64,000 nucleotides of DNA from JBECKW01 sp040235505 (GTDB lineage: Bacteria > Desulfobacterota > Desulfobacteria > Desulfobacterales > JAFDDL01): positions 73,837-137,836 of the forward strand of contig JBECKW010000017.1 in assembly GCA_040235505.1 (NCBI GenBank). The letters run 5' to 3'. A program made the position numbers and the translations under genes. Position 1 is the stretch's first letter. Each line of letters begins with the position of its first letter. Positions 1 to 9,416 of this stretch are shown piece after piece. Below the pieces are notes generated by a model. The model was given only the letters and a program-made list of their open reading frames with translations. It made no database searches and had not been told where the DNA came from.

Positions 1-23
1 AGAACCCCGAAAAGTATCGATTT

Positions 24-683
24 TTAAGGCCTACGGAAACTGCGGATGTCCTCTTCGTATTTTTCCGCCAGATCTTCAAATATTACCGGTACTTTCCTGC
101 TGACTTCATTCAGAAGCGGGAGCATGATTTGGCGTACCTGCGGATGGGATGCTTTTGAACATCGAAGATTCAGGATGTGCCGCCACTGCCTTAAATTGGC
201 GGTGACGATAATTTCTGTTTTCAGGCTGTTTGGAAGAACGCTTCTGGCCTCCTGGGCCGACGCCCCCATTTTGATAAGCTCTAAATAGGCGGCCTCGGCG
301 TTTTCCATCGCCTGCCGCCAGGTATGGTAAGCTTCGCTGTCTTCCTTCCAGAAAAAAGGTTTTATAACCGTTATTTCTTTTCCGAATTTGTCCTTCGAAT
401 AGTTAGCATACCGGGTGCTCTCCTGGCTGAAGGAGCTGAGTCGATGCCTGACGATCTCATGGGTAATGCCTCGGTCACAAACAATTCGAACGGAAATGCC
501 TGCATGTTCAAATACACTGTGATGACCGCTTTTCAGGAGCGCCTTTAACAGGCTGTGCGCCGAATCTTCTGTTATTTTTTCTTCCGATTTATAGCATGTC
601 CTGGCGGCCTTTTCGATATGTTTCAGTATAAGCTCGCCATCGGAAATTTGCAGAATCTCAAAAAACGGCTCTATGATTTTCAA
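24..683 (-). CDS. thyX: FAD-dependent thymidylate synthase ThyX
   Basis: The protein makes dTMP from dUMP using methylene-tetrahydrofolate and reduced FAD, in the cytoplasm. The ThyX signature RHRxxSxxxxSxR is present as RHRLSSFSQESTR at about residues 79-91, and the 219-residue length is normal. The start is a TTG codon, with GGAG six bases upstream. The gene begins 12 bases after gyrB ends on the same strand, so it is probably the last gene of the dnaN-gyrB transcript. Identification is secure. Confidence 0.96.
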   Translation of the reverse strand: MKIIEPFFEILQISDGELILKHIEKAARTCYKSEEKITEDSAHSLLKALLKSGHHSVFEHAGISVRIVCDRGITHEIVRHRLSSFSQESTRYANYSKDKFGKEITVIKPFFWKEDSEAYHTWRQAMENAEAAYLELIKMGASAQEARSVLPNSLKTEIIVTANLRQWRHILNLRCSKASHPQVRQIMLPLLNEVSRKVPVIFEDLAEKYEEDIRSFRRP

Positions 684-695
684 GCGTTTCTCCGG

Positions 696-3125
696 CTAAA
701 TATCCAGAACACTTACTTCCAGCGCATGACTCTGGATAAATTCTCTTCTGGGCTCCACCATATCTCCCATTAAAACGGTGAAAATTTCATCCGCATCGAC
801 GGCGTCTTCTATTTTTACCTGAAGCATGGTCCGTTTGGTCGGATTCATGGTTGTTTCCCAAAGCTGTTCCGGATTCATCTCCCCAAGGCCTTTGTATCGC
901 TGTATGGTAAGACCCTTTTTTGCTTCCTGAAGAAGATATTGAAGAAGATCTTTTTTGTTGTCAACAATGACGTCCTGACCTTCCTTTTCGCCTTCTCCTT
1001 CCTGGGTTTTTACCTGAAACGGCGGATAATCTTTTTCCTCTATTTTTTTGTAAAGCATCATTGCTTTCTGATAGTTGTTTGAATGGATAAAACCTCTCCC
1101 TATTTTTACCGATCGTTGCATCTTCTGAGAAGTTGAAAAATCCTCTTCAGATGTTTTCGAAGTCTCTTTCACTAAAATTTCGTGAACCTTTCGCTCAGGA
1201 TTCCACCTCATATCTTCGACATTATATCCACTTTCTTTAAGTGCTGAATGTACATCCTTCATTATCTCTTCGTCTTTTAGAGACGTTTTGTCTTCGATTC
1301 CTCGCTTTATGAGAAATTCGACAAGCTCCGCCGATATTCCCATATTCTGAAACTTATTCATGGTGGTAAAATATTCAGCCAGATCGCATACAAATAAATA
1401 CAAATGGTGATCTTTTATTTCCCCTTTTTCGTGCACGATATATTTCTGGCTGCTGATACGTTTTAGCACATAGTCGTTTAAGTCCATTTCTTCTTTCAAA
1501 TAGACTTCATTTTTTCCTTTGCCTACTTTTAAAAGCGGAGGTTGTGCAATGTACAAATATCCTTTTTCAATGACCTCCGGCATTTGACGGTAAAAGAAGG
1601 TCAAAAGAAGTGTTCTGATATGCGATCCGTCGACATCAGCGTCCGTCATGATAACCACTTTGTGATATCGAATCTTTTCGATGTTATATTCTTCGCTTCC
1701 AACACCTGTGCCGAGGGCCGTAATGATATTTTTTATTTCCTCGCTGCTCAGGATTTTGTCAAAACGAGCTTTCTCCACATTTAAAATTTTTCCTCTGAGC
1801 GGTAAAATCGCCTGGAATTTTCGATCCCGTCCCTGCTTTGCGCTTCCTCCTGCAGAGTCGCCCTCTACCAGGAAAATTTCTCTTTGTGCAGGATCTGAAA
1901 TCTGGCATTCCGCCAGTTTTCCAGGAAGCGTTGAATCAATCAAGGCGCCCTGTTTTCTGGCCATGTCCCGGGCTCTTTTTGCGGCATCCCTGGCGCGTGC
2001 GGCATCCACCGCTTTTGAAATGATCTTTTTGGCCACCGATGGATTTTCTTCCAAAAAACTGGCCAGTTTTTCATTTACGAGGGATTCGACGAGGCCTTTT
2101 ACTTCGCTGTTGCCGAGTTTTGTTTTTGTCTGACCTTCAAATTGCGGCGATTTTATTCGAATACTGATAACCGCGGTAAGCCCCTCCCGCACATCATCCC
2201 CGCTGATTTTTGCCTGCATGTTCTTTGGAACATTGCCATTAACTGAATATTGGTTGATGGTACGTGTCAGCGCCGCCTTGAATCCGATCAGATGAAAACC
2301 ACCCTCTACGGTATTGATATTGTTTGCAAAGCTGAAAATTTTTTCCGAAAAGGTGTCGTTATATTGAAGGCAGACCTCAATTTCGACATCGTTTCTGTTT
2401 CCCTCTATGAAAACTGGAGGATGCAGCCCCGTATGTCGCCTGTTCAGATATTCAACAAACGATTTGATACCACCGTCATAGAGAAACTCGTTTTTCTCGT
2501 CGCTTCTCTCGTCCTCTATTGTGATTTTGATGCCCTTGTTCAGGAAGGCAAGCTCTCGCAGTCTACGGTTTAATATTTCGTAGCTGTATTCCGTCGTGTT
2601 GAATATGGTGTCGTCTGGAATGAAGTGAACCCGCGTCCCTCTTTTGGTGGTGGTTCCATTTTCCGTAAGTTCACATGCCTTTATCCCTTTATGAAACGCC
2701 ATGTAATAAATTTTGCCGTCTTTATATACCTCCACTTCCAGTGTTGAGGACAGGGCATTGACCACCGATACACCGACGCCATGCAGGCCACCGGATACCT
2801 TGTAACTGTCGTTATTGAATTTTCCGCCGGCATGCAGTTTTGTCAGAACGACCTCTACCGCCGGAATTCTTTCCGTTTTATGAATACCTACGGGAATTCC
2901 TCTTCCGTTATCAAGAACACTGACACTGCCGTCCGTATGAATGGTCACGTTTATGGTGTCGCAATAGCCCGCCATTGCTTCATCGATGGCATTATCGACG
3001 ACTTCATAAACCAGATGATGAAGTCCTTCGACATCCACATTGCCGATGTACATGGAAGGTCTCAATCGGACCGGCTCAAGACCCTCCAATACATTAATAC
3101 TACTTTCGTCGTATATTTTTTCCAT
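696..3125 (-). CDS. gyrB: DNA gyrase subunit B
   Basis: This is the ATPase subunit of DNA gyrase, which introduces negative supercoils together with GyrA. The N-terminal GHKL ATPase motifs are visible (DNAIDEAMAGYC, DNGRGIPVGIH). The TOPRIM motifs EGDSAGGSAKQGRDR and DADVDGSHIRTLLL follow, and the C-terminal YKGLGEMNPEQLWETTM is conserved. At 809 residues it has the long Gram-negative form with an insertion after the TOPRIM domain. The ATG overlaps the dnaN stop codon by one base (TAATG), so translation is coupled. No gyrA lies nearby; thyX follows instead. Confidence 0.98.
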   Translation of the reverse strand: MEKIYDESSINVLEGLEPVRLRPSMYIGNVDVEGLHHLVYEVVDNAIDEAMAGYCDTINVTIHTDGSVSVLDNGRGIPVGIHKTERIPAVEVVLTKLHAGGKFNNDSYKVSGGLHGVGVSVVNALSSTLEVEVYKDGKIYYMAFHKGIKACELTENGTTTKRGTRVHFIPDDTIFNTTEYSYEILNRRLRELAFLNKGIKITIEDERSDEKNEFLYDGGIKSFVEYLNRRHTGLHPPVFIEGNRNDVEIEVCLQYNDTFSEKIFSFANNINTVEGGFHLIGFKAALTRTINQYSVNGNVPKNMQAKISGDDVREGLTAVISIRIKSPQFEGQTKTKLGNSEVKGLVESLVNEKLASFLEENPSVAKKIISKAVDAARARDAAKRARDMARKQGALIDSTLPGKLAECQISDPAQREIFLVEGDSAGGSAKQGRDRKFQAILPLRGKILNVEKARFDKILSSEEIKNIITALGTGVGSEEYNIEKIRYHKVVIMTDADVDGSHIRTLLLTFFYRQMPEVIEKGYLYIAQPPLLKVGKGKNEVYLKEEMDLNDYVLKRISSQKYIVHEKGEIKDHHLYLFVCDLAEYFTTMNKFQNMGISAELVEFLIKRGIEDKTSLKDEEIMKDVHSALKESGYNVEDMRWNPERKVHEILVKETSKTSEEDFSTSQKMQRSVKIGRGFIHSNNYQKAMMLYKKIEEKDYPPFQVKTQEGEGEKEGQDVIVDNKKDLLQYLLQEAKKGLTIQRYKGLGEMNPEQLWETTMNPTKRTMLQVKIEDAVDADEIFTVLMGDMVEPRREFIQSHALEVSVLDI

Positions 3126-4243
3126 TATATTCTCATTGGCATGATAGCGCTCAAGAAACTATCATCGTCTTTATCGAAAAGTAGACATGGTTTTTCTTCA
3201 TTGACCAGATATATAATTGCCTCTTCACTATCGATAACATTCAATGTATCGATAAAAAATTTAGGGTTAAATGCGATGGTAAGACTTTCCCCTTCAAATT
3301 CAATCGGCATATCCTCTTTGCTTTCCCCGATATCCGGATTGCTTGCGGATATCAAAAGCGCATCTTTTTCAAAATTGAATATGGCCGCCTTGTAATCTTC
3401 TGAGGACAGAATCGACATTCTTTTCAGCATCATCAAAAACTGATGCTTGTTTACGGAAATGACATACCCCTTGTCTTTGACGATGATCTGTTCGTAGTTC
3501 GGGAAAGATCCCTCAAGAAGACGCACGATAATGGTCTCAGACTCCTTCTTCAGAATAAAATGATTATCCTTTATTCCGACCTGAACAACCCCTTCCGTTC
3601 CCAGAAACTTATTGATCTCATTGAGTCCCTTTTTGGGAATCAGAATTCCTTCTCCGTCTTTCAAATGAATTTCTCCGTCGTATTCTCCGTCCATCAGAAC
3701 GAGCCGGCTGCCGTCCGTGGAAACCATTCGAACCATCTTTTTTTCATCTCTATTTATTTTATGAAAGTAAACACCGATAATATGGGCCCGTTTGTCATCC
3801 GAGGCGCCGTAGACCATGGCATTTCTTTCGATCATTTTCTTTAAGGTGAAGGAATCCATTTCTATGAAATTTGCGTCTTCCACCATGGGAGAATCCGGAA
3901 AGTCATCCGGGTTCATTCCAACAATATGGTACAGCACTTTTGGATGACCTATTTCTATCCACCTGTTTTCCACTTCGTTGATTATGATCTCGTCGGTTGG
4001 AAAATCCCTTATGATTTCATAAAATTTTCTCGAATTCATAGCGATGCTTCCATCGCTCTCAACAACAGCGGGATAAAGGCCTTCAAAACCGGTTTCCAAA
4101 TCCGTGGCCGTAATGGTGACGGTTTCGTTTTTGGCGGTGATCAAAACCGTTTCGGTGATTGCCAGGCTGCTTTTTCGTCCGGTTACTCCCTGAACTTTTG
4201 ATAAAACATCTATAATATCCGATTTTTTTATAGAAAATTTCAT
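3125..4243 (-). CDS. dnaN: DNA polymerase III beta subunit (sliding clamp)
   Basis: This protein forms the ring-shaped processivity clamp of the replicative polymerase. Its length of 372 residues and start (MKFSIKKSDIIDVLSKVQGV) are typical. The C-terminus ends in FLSAIMPMRI, matching the conserved final strand of beta clamps. It sits between the RdgC-like genes upstream and gyrB downstream, all leftward, as expected for a leading-strand block close to an origin. dnaA is not in this window. Confidence 0.97.
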   Translation of the reverse strand: MKFSIKKSDIIDVLSKVQGVTGRKSSLAITETVLITAKNETVTITATDLETGFEGLYPAVVESDGSIAMNSRKFYEIIRDFPTDEIIINEVENRWIEIGHPKVLYHIVGMNPDDFPDSPMVEDANFIEMDSFTLKKMIERNAMVYGASDDKRAHIIGVYFHKINRDEKKMVRMVSTDGSRLVLMDGEYDGEIHLKDGEGILIPKKGLNEINKFLGTEGVVQVGIKDNHFILKKESETIIVRLLEGSFPNYEQIIVKDKGYVISVNKHQFLMMLKRMSILSSEDYKAAIFNFEKDALLISASNPDIGESKEDMPIEFEGESLTIAFNPKFFIDTLNVIDSEEAIIYLVNEEKPCLLFDKDDDSFLSAIMPMRI

Positions 4244-4255
4244 CTTTTTCCCTTT

Positions 4256-4798
4256 CTATCCTATTGAACCGGAAATCCAGCTTTTCATTTTAGGTACAAT
4301 CCGATTTGACCACTCATTTTGAATCCTTAACTTAACAAACCCCCCATACATCTGCCGAACCAGCATAATGGCCTTTTCATACAGATATGTTTTTTCCAGT
4401 ACGGCGCCTTCCCAGTCTTCCTCAGATTGTACCACGCCGACTGGCGTGGTTTCAGGTATTTTTAGTGCCGTCAGATGAAGGCTTTCCCCCTTTACCGTAA
4501 ATTGCCACTTTTGATCGCCGGCTTTGTAAATCAAATTTATTTCGCTGACGAGCGCCCCCTTTTTCAGCGCGAGCCGGGCTTCCTCAAGTCCCGCATCATC
4601 TCCCTTGATGGTGATGGTCTCCACAGCACCCGACTTTCTGTTTTCAACAACGAGCCGGTTTCCCACATCCATTGATACCATTTCCGCATTCAAGCCGCGA
4701 AGATATTCCTGGTCCGTTTCGCTCATGAACCAGAGCCAAGTCAGAAACTCATACCCAAGAAATTTATATTTTTCATAGGCGATGGAAACATCCAGCAT
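4256..4798 (-). CDS. RdgC-like protein, C-terminal portion
   Basis: A 180-residue protein carrying FLGYEFLTWLWF near residues 13-24, a segment I associate with the second half of RdgC-type proteins in Deltaproteobacteria. The rest is hydrophilic and has no membrane segments. It lies in the same reading frame as the upstream RdgC-like gene. Only the upstream TAA and one CAT codon separate that gene from this ATG, and there is no clear ribosome binding site. It may be translated by reinitiation or coupling. Alternatively the two were one gene split by a stop codon. RdgC proteins bind double-stranded DNA and restrain RecA; that function is inferred by family only. Confidence 0.6.
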   Translation of the reverse strand: MLDVSIAYEKYKFLGYEFLTWLWFMSETDQEYLRGLNAEMVSMDVGNRLVVENRKSGAVETITIKGDDAGLEEARLALKKGALVSEINLIYKAGDQKWQFTVKGESLHLTALKIPETTPVGVVQSEEDWEGAVLEKTYLYEKAIMLVRQMYGGFVKLRIQNEWSNRIVPKMKSWISGSIG

Positions 4799-4801
4799 AT
4801 G

Positions 4802-5416
4802 TTACACCATAAAGCTTGTCGGAGTTGTAGCCATCACCGCGTCTTTCTGACCGTCCGAAAGGTCAGCATCGTACAAAGCGCTCGTAAATGGAAACAACCG
4901 AACGAGTGTCAGATTGAATGATTTTAAAAAAAGCGTCTCAACCGTTTCGTTGGCTCCCTTCAGGGATGAAAAAAACCACACGCTTCCGGTTTCGTGATTC
5001 CAGATCAGATCGTATATACTTGGAACAGCGGGGACTCTTCGATACAACATATTGATCACGTGATCTTTTAACATTTTTTTTTCTTCACGTGAAATATACT
5101 CCCTGCCGCTTTCGATCAGTTTTTTTTTTGTCTCCATGGCAACATATTTCTGGACTACCTTGGTCGGAACTCTTTTAGTGTCAATTCTCAAGGAAAAAAT
5201 AAAATGTGGTCCCAGAACAAAAGAGGATCCTTCAAAATCCGGAAAAAAGGGTTGATTCGTCGATGTCCATCCGGCTGATGTTTCCACCGGTTCCTGGTCG
5301 ATGTCTGCAATGGTGTTATGTTTCAGCCCTTCCAGGACCTTCTCCATGACAGGCGATTTCAATGTGCCTTCCACTTTATATCGTGTTATCGAAACACTTG
5401 CAGATAAAATTCCCAA
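4802..5416 (-). CDS. RdgC-like protein, N-terminal portion
   Basis: About 204 residues. The chosen start is TTG, giving MGILSASVSITRY, with GAGGT five bases upstream; an earlier in-frame TTG lies at 5428. The segment EKKMLKDHVINMLYRRVP followed by YDLIWNHETGSVWFFSS resembles the central part of E. coli RdgC. It ends in an in-frame TAA directly before the FLTWLWF-containing partner. The gene is first in the leftward block rdgC-like, dnaN, gyrB, thyX, with a likely promoter at 5510-5538. A recombination role is inferred from similarity. Confidence 0.65.
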   Translation of the reverse strand: MGILSASVSITRYKVEGTLKSPVMEKVLEGLKHNTIADIDQEPVETSAGWTSTNQPFFPDFEGSSFVLGPHFIFSLRIDTKRVPTKVVQKYVAMETKKKLIESGREYISREEKKMLKDHVINMLYRRVPAVPSIYDLIWNHETGSVWFFSSLKGANETVETLFLKSFNLTLVRLFPFTSALYDADLSDGQKDAVMATTPTSFMV

Positions 5417-5819
5417 TCCATACCTCAATCAACAGAAAACAAAGGATTTATTTAATTTAAGCTTTGAAAATAAACACAACATATTGTAGATATAAAAAAT
5501 AAGTCCATATATATAGCCTTTTTTCAACTACCTTTCAAGAAATTTTTACTGTTGGCAAAAGGGTGGTTTGGAGTTGTTTTTTATAGTACAAATATTTTTA
5601 TTTAATATAGAAATGATATTATAAATATGGACTGTCTGAATTACCAATAAGTTTATAATTTATTAATTTATTACAATTTATTTGGAAATAAAGTTGTCAA
5701 TATCTTCATTACAACGCTTTCAACAAGCAAAAAAATATGGACAAAACGGAAAAACGTGTTGATAACCCGGCGGGTTGTTGAAATATTATGCAGCACTTAT
5801 TAACAAACTGACCGCTGTT
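5417..5819. other. AT-rich divergent gap, candidate replication origin
   Basis: About 400 bases between divergent genes, far richer in A+T than the surroundings, with runs such as TTATAATTTATTAATTTATT near 5650-5675. The word TATGGAC occurs three times: 5503-5509 inverted, 5626-5632 and 5736-5742. A near match to a DnaA box complement, TGTTGATAA, lies at 5757-5765. The gap is flanked by dnaN/gyrB on one side and a helicase on the other, with transcription leaving in both directions. Position and composition suggest an origin, but no strong DnaA-box cluster was seen by eye. Confidence 0.35.
5510..5538 (-). promoter_or_regulatory. Predicted sigma70-type promoter for the rdgC-dnaN-gyrB block
   Basis: On the minus strand TTGAAA (5538-5533) and TATATA (5515-5510) are separated by 17 bases. 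The predicted transcript would start about 80 bases before the RdgC-like start codon. The start region coincides with one of the three GTCCATA/TATGGAC words in the AT-rich gap. Confidence 0.5.
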
Positions 5820-8800
5820 ATGAAATTTTTTGCAGACCTTCATATTCATTCAAAATATTCCAGAGCCACCTCAAAAAATCTTGATTTGGAAAACATATAT
5901 ATTTCCGCACAGATCAAAGGGATCACCGTGGTGGGCACGGGAGATGCGATACACCCCGCCTGGTTTTCCGAAATAAAGGAAAAACTGATCCCGGCCGAAG
6001 AGGGGCTTTTCATGCTCCGAAAAGATATCGCACGCCATTGTGATCAGAAAGTTCCCCCCCTGTGCAGGGCACCGGTCCGCTTTGTTCTTCAGACGGAAAT
6101 AAGTAATATTTATAAAAAGAAAGAAAGAACCCGAAAAAATCATAATTTGATATTTTTGCCGGATTTAGAGGCGGCCGAAGCATTTCAAAAACGGATGGAA
6201 GCCATCGGCAATATTCATTCGGACGGACGTCCAATCCTCGGCCTGGATGCGAAACATCTTCTTGAAATTGCACTTGAAACTTCTCCAGGAGCTTATCTGA
6301 TACCAGCTCATGTCTGGACGCCCTGGTTCTCTCTGCTTGGCTCGAAATCGGGTTTTGACAGTCTTACGGAATGCTTTGAGGACCTTTCCCCACACATATT
6401 TGCCGTGGAAACAGGGCTCAGTTCAGATCCCGAAATGAACAGGCTTGTATCGAGCCTGGACGCATTATCGCTGGTATCCAATTCAGATGCTCATTCGCCG
6501 GCCAATTTGGGCAGGGAGGTCAATATTTTCAATACGACGCTGAGCTATGACGGCATCCGAAGTGCATTGGAAAAAAAAGATCCCCGTGGGTTTATCGGCA
6601 CCATCGAATTTTATCCTGAAGAAGGAAAATATCATCTGGATGGACATCGAAAATGCCAGACCCGATACCGTCCCCGGGAGACGGAAAAAATAAAGGAAAT
6701 TTGTCCTGTTTGCGGAAAACCGCTTACGCTGGGTGTTTTAAACCGGGTGATGGCCCTGGCGGATCGAAATATGGATGATGATTCGGGCCCGGCCGACTTT
6801 TGTTATCATCGGGTGCCGTTGGTGGATGTTTTATCGGAAATTCTATTGGTGGGTCCGCAATCCAAAAGAGTGCAAAGAGCCTACCAATCGCTTCTATCAA
6901 AATTTGGAAATGAAACAAGTATCTTGAATGATATTGAAGTGAAGGAATTGGAAAATTCCGGAAATCCGCTTTTGCCCGAAGCCATTGAAAGGATGAGAAG
7001 CGGCAGAATGAATCTGATCCCTGGATATGACGGAGAATTCGGAAAAATCAGTATTTTTACAAAAGAAGAGAGAAACAGGCTGCTGGGTCAGCGCTCCATG
7101 TTTGATATGCCCTGCATTCAGGATGAAACCGTCGAAAAATCAGAATATGAAAGCGGCGTTCCTGAGCCTGAGTCCATTCAAGCAGGCGACATGCAGTGTT
7201 CCCCTCTTGTTGAAAATATGGATAAATCAGAGAAAGGGCCATCGGATCATATCCTGAAAACACTGAATACTTCGCAGGCGGAAGCGGTTTTTCATCCCGC
7301 CGGTCCCCTATTGATTGTTGCCGGACCCGGTACCGGAAAGACAATGACCCTGACCCACCGAATCGCGTTTGTGATACACCGGAAAAAGGTAGCGCCGGAA
7401 AATATTCTGGCCGTCACCTTTACCAATAAAGCGGCCCATGAGATGCAAACCAGGCTGAAGAAACTACTGGGATATGAAACAGTTCTTCCCTTCACCGCCA
7501 CGTTTCATCGGTTATGTCTTCACCTTCTGAAAGAAAGAGAGACGTTTCGGGCATATACGATCATAGACGAACGTGAGCGCAGCCAGATGATGGATATGGC
7601 GATAAAAAGGCTTTCCCAGGCAGGAACGAAGTTCGCTGTGGATCGGGAGACCGCATTGAAAGCCATCGCAGGCGCCAAGCAAAGAATATTGGGGCCGGAG
7701 GAATTTTTAAAGGAGGATGTCTCAGAGCACAAAGTTATTTCGAAAGTATACCGTTTATACAACGAAATGCTTCGAACCCAAAGACTTTTTGATTTTGAGG
7801 ATCTGATTTACACGGTTGTGGTTGAACTTGAAACCGACGATGATTTTCGGATGCAATGCCGACATCGCTTTTCATACATTTTTTTGGATGAGTATCAGGA
7901 TTTAAATCATGCGCAATACCGCCTGGTTCGGGCCTTGTCGCCGCCAGACGCCAACATCTGTGTCATTGGAGATCCGGATCAGTCCATTTACGGCTTCAGA
8001 GGCTCGAATTATCACTATTTTGTCGACTTCGTCCATGATTATCCATCGACGAAAACGGTTTTTCTGGAAAAAAATTATCGATCTACACAAATCATTTTAG
8101 ACGCCTCATTTCAAATGATGGAAGGACACCAGGTAAAGCTGCTGTCATCTGACAATGACAGCCGGCGGCTCTATTCCGATATGAAGGGATCCGATGGTAA
8201 CGGATATGAAAAAAGCATTCATATTTTTGAAATGAGCAACGAGTTTTCGGAAGCCGACGCCGTAGCAAAAACAATAGAGAAGCTTGTGGGGGGAACCGGA
8301 TATCATGCCGTGGATGCCGGTCGCATCAATCAGGCGGATTTAGCTCAACCGGTCGGTTTTTCGGATGTGGCGATTCTTTTCCGAACCGCGGATCAGCACC
8401 GGATTATTAAGGACAGCCTGTCCAGATACGGCATCCCGTTCCAGGTAGCCGGCCGCGCCACCGGTGAAGAGGCTTCAGAACTCGAACAGCTTCTTTCCCT
8501 TTTCAAGGTTGTGGATGGGTGCGGACACTACGGTGATTTCGAGAAGGTTATCGGTTCATGGCAGCCCGGCATCGGCAAGGAGACGATTTTCTGTTTTTGC
8601 CAATGGGCCTTTTCCCATGGCTATCCGCTATCGGCCGCCATGGATGAAGTAAAGCGCTTTCCGATTCCGGAGATGTCCAGAATGCGCCAGGAAAAGCTTG
8701 TTGATTTTATAAAAATATTAAGCGGGTTTTCCAGACAGATGGAGGGCTTGTCCTTCTCGGACAAACTTCGATATCTGTTATCCCATACTCGCCTCGACCG

Positions 8801-9275
8801 GCTTCGTAAAGAAAACCCTACGATATCGAAAACCTGCGATCGCCTGTTGAACCTGATAGAAAAAAGCGGTTTACCTGCGGAGACCTTTTTTTCGCGGACG
8901 GCGCTTGAAACGGAGGTCGATACGGTGTCGTTCGATATTCAGAAAGTGACGCTCATGACCATCCATGCGGCGAAAGGGCTTGAATTTCCGGTCGTCTTTA
9001 TTGTCGGATGCGAAGATGATTTAATACCGTTTCGCCGTCCGGAAACTGAAAATAATGATGAAGATGAAGAAAGACGTCTCTTTTTTGTGGCCATGACCCG
9101 CGCCAAACATCAGCTGTTCCTTACATGGTCCAGGAGAAGAAAACGGTATGGGAAAAATCTGGTCAGACAGATTTCTCCTTTTATTTCGAATATCGATCCG
9201 GAGCTTCTGGTGCTTCAGGAGCCGGTATACGGCAAAAAAAAGCGTCAAGTGCAGACTCAGATGAAATTATTTTGA
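5820..9275 (+). CDS. PHP-domain / UvrD-family helicase fusion
   Basis: A protein of about 1151 residues. The N-terminal 280 or so residues are a PHP phosphoesterase-type domain beginning MKFFADLHIHSKYSRATS, with later conserved histidines and SNSDAHSP. A CxxC pair (CPVCG) follows near residue 300. From about residue 485 comes a superfamily 1A helicase: Walker A AGPGTGKT near 500, DEYQDLN near 690, GDPDQSIYGFRGSN, LEKNYRST, MTIHAAKGLEFPVVF and FVAMTRAKHQLFL. ATG at 5820 is preferred over TTG at 5775 because the PHP motif begins there. Likely role: DNA repair or replication restart coupled to a metal-dependent phosphoesterase. Its exact substrate is unknown. Confidence 0.88.
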   Translation: MKFFADLHIHSKYSRATSKNLDLENIYISAQIKGITVVGTGDAIHPAWFSEIKEKLIPAEEGLFMLRKDIARHCDQKVPPLCRAPVRFVLQTEISNIYKKKERTRKNHNLIFLPDLEAAEAFQKRMEAIGNIHSDGRPILGLDAKHLLEIALETSPGAYLIPAHVWTPWFSLLGSKSGFDSLTECFEDLSPHIFAVETGLSSDPEMNRLVSSLDALSLVSNSDAHSPANLGREVNIFNTTLSYDGIRSALEKKDPRGFIGTIEFYPEEGKYHLDGHRKCQTRYRPRETEKIKEICPVCGKPLTLGVLNRVMALADRNMDDDSGPADFCYHRVPLVDVLSEILLVGPQSKRVQRAYQSLLSKFGNETSILNDIEVKELENSGNPLLPEAIERMRSGRMNLIPGYDGEFGKISIFTKEERNRLLGQRSMFDMPCIQDETVEKSEYESGVPEPESIQAGDMQCSPLVENMDKSEKGPSDHILKTLNTSQAEAVFHPAGPLLIVAGPGTGKTMTLTHRIAFVIHRKKVAPENILAVTFTNKAAHEMQTRLKKLLGYETVLPFTATFHRLCLHLLKERETFRAYTIIDERERSQMMDMAIKRLSQAGTKFAVDRETALKAIAGAKQRILGPEEFLKEDVSEHKVISKVYRLYNEMLRTQRLFDFEDLIYTVVVELETDDDFRMQCRHRFSYIFLDEYQDLNHAQYRLVRALSPPDANICVIGDPDQSIYGFRGSNYHYFVDFVHDYPSTKTVFLEKNYRSTQIILDASFQMMEGHQVKLLSSDNDSRRLYSDMKGSDGNGYEKSIHIFEMSNEFSEADAVAKTIEKLVGGTGYHAVDAGRINQADLAQPVGFSDVAILFRTADQHRIIKDSLSRYGIPFQVAGRATGEEASELEQLLSLFKVVDGCGHYGDFEKVIGSWQPGIGKETIFCFCQWAFSHGYPLSAAMDEVKRFPIPEMSRMRQEKLVDFIKILSGFSRQMEGLSFSDKLRYLLSHTRLDRLRKENPTISKTCDRLLNLIEKSGLPAETFFSRTALETEVDTVSFDIQKVTLMTIHAAKGLEFPVVFIVGCEDDLIPFRRPETENNDEDEERRLFFVAMTRAKHQLFLTWSRRRKRYGKNLVRQISPFISNIDPELLVLQEPVYGKKKRQVQTQMKLF

Positions 9276-9306
9276 CGATAAAATTCGGGAAAAGAGACTG
9301 CCTTTA

Positions 9307-9335
9307 TTGACATAGTTCATATTTTCTTGGATAAT
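9307..9335 (+). promoter_or_regulatory. Predicted sigma70-type promoter upstream of the GspE-like gene
   Basis: A perfect TTGACA (9307-9312), a 17-base spacer and GATAAT (9330-9335). It lies about 80 bases before the ATG of the secretion-type ATPase and is the best promoter match seen in the window. Confidence 0.7.
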
Positions 9336-9416
9336 AACAGCTTATAAAGAAAGGCTTTTTGTTTTATTTGCGGCGTATTCTCTTCCGGGATAATTTTTCT
9401 AAATATCTGGAGAATT

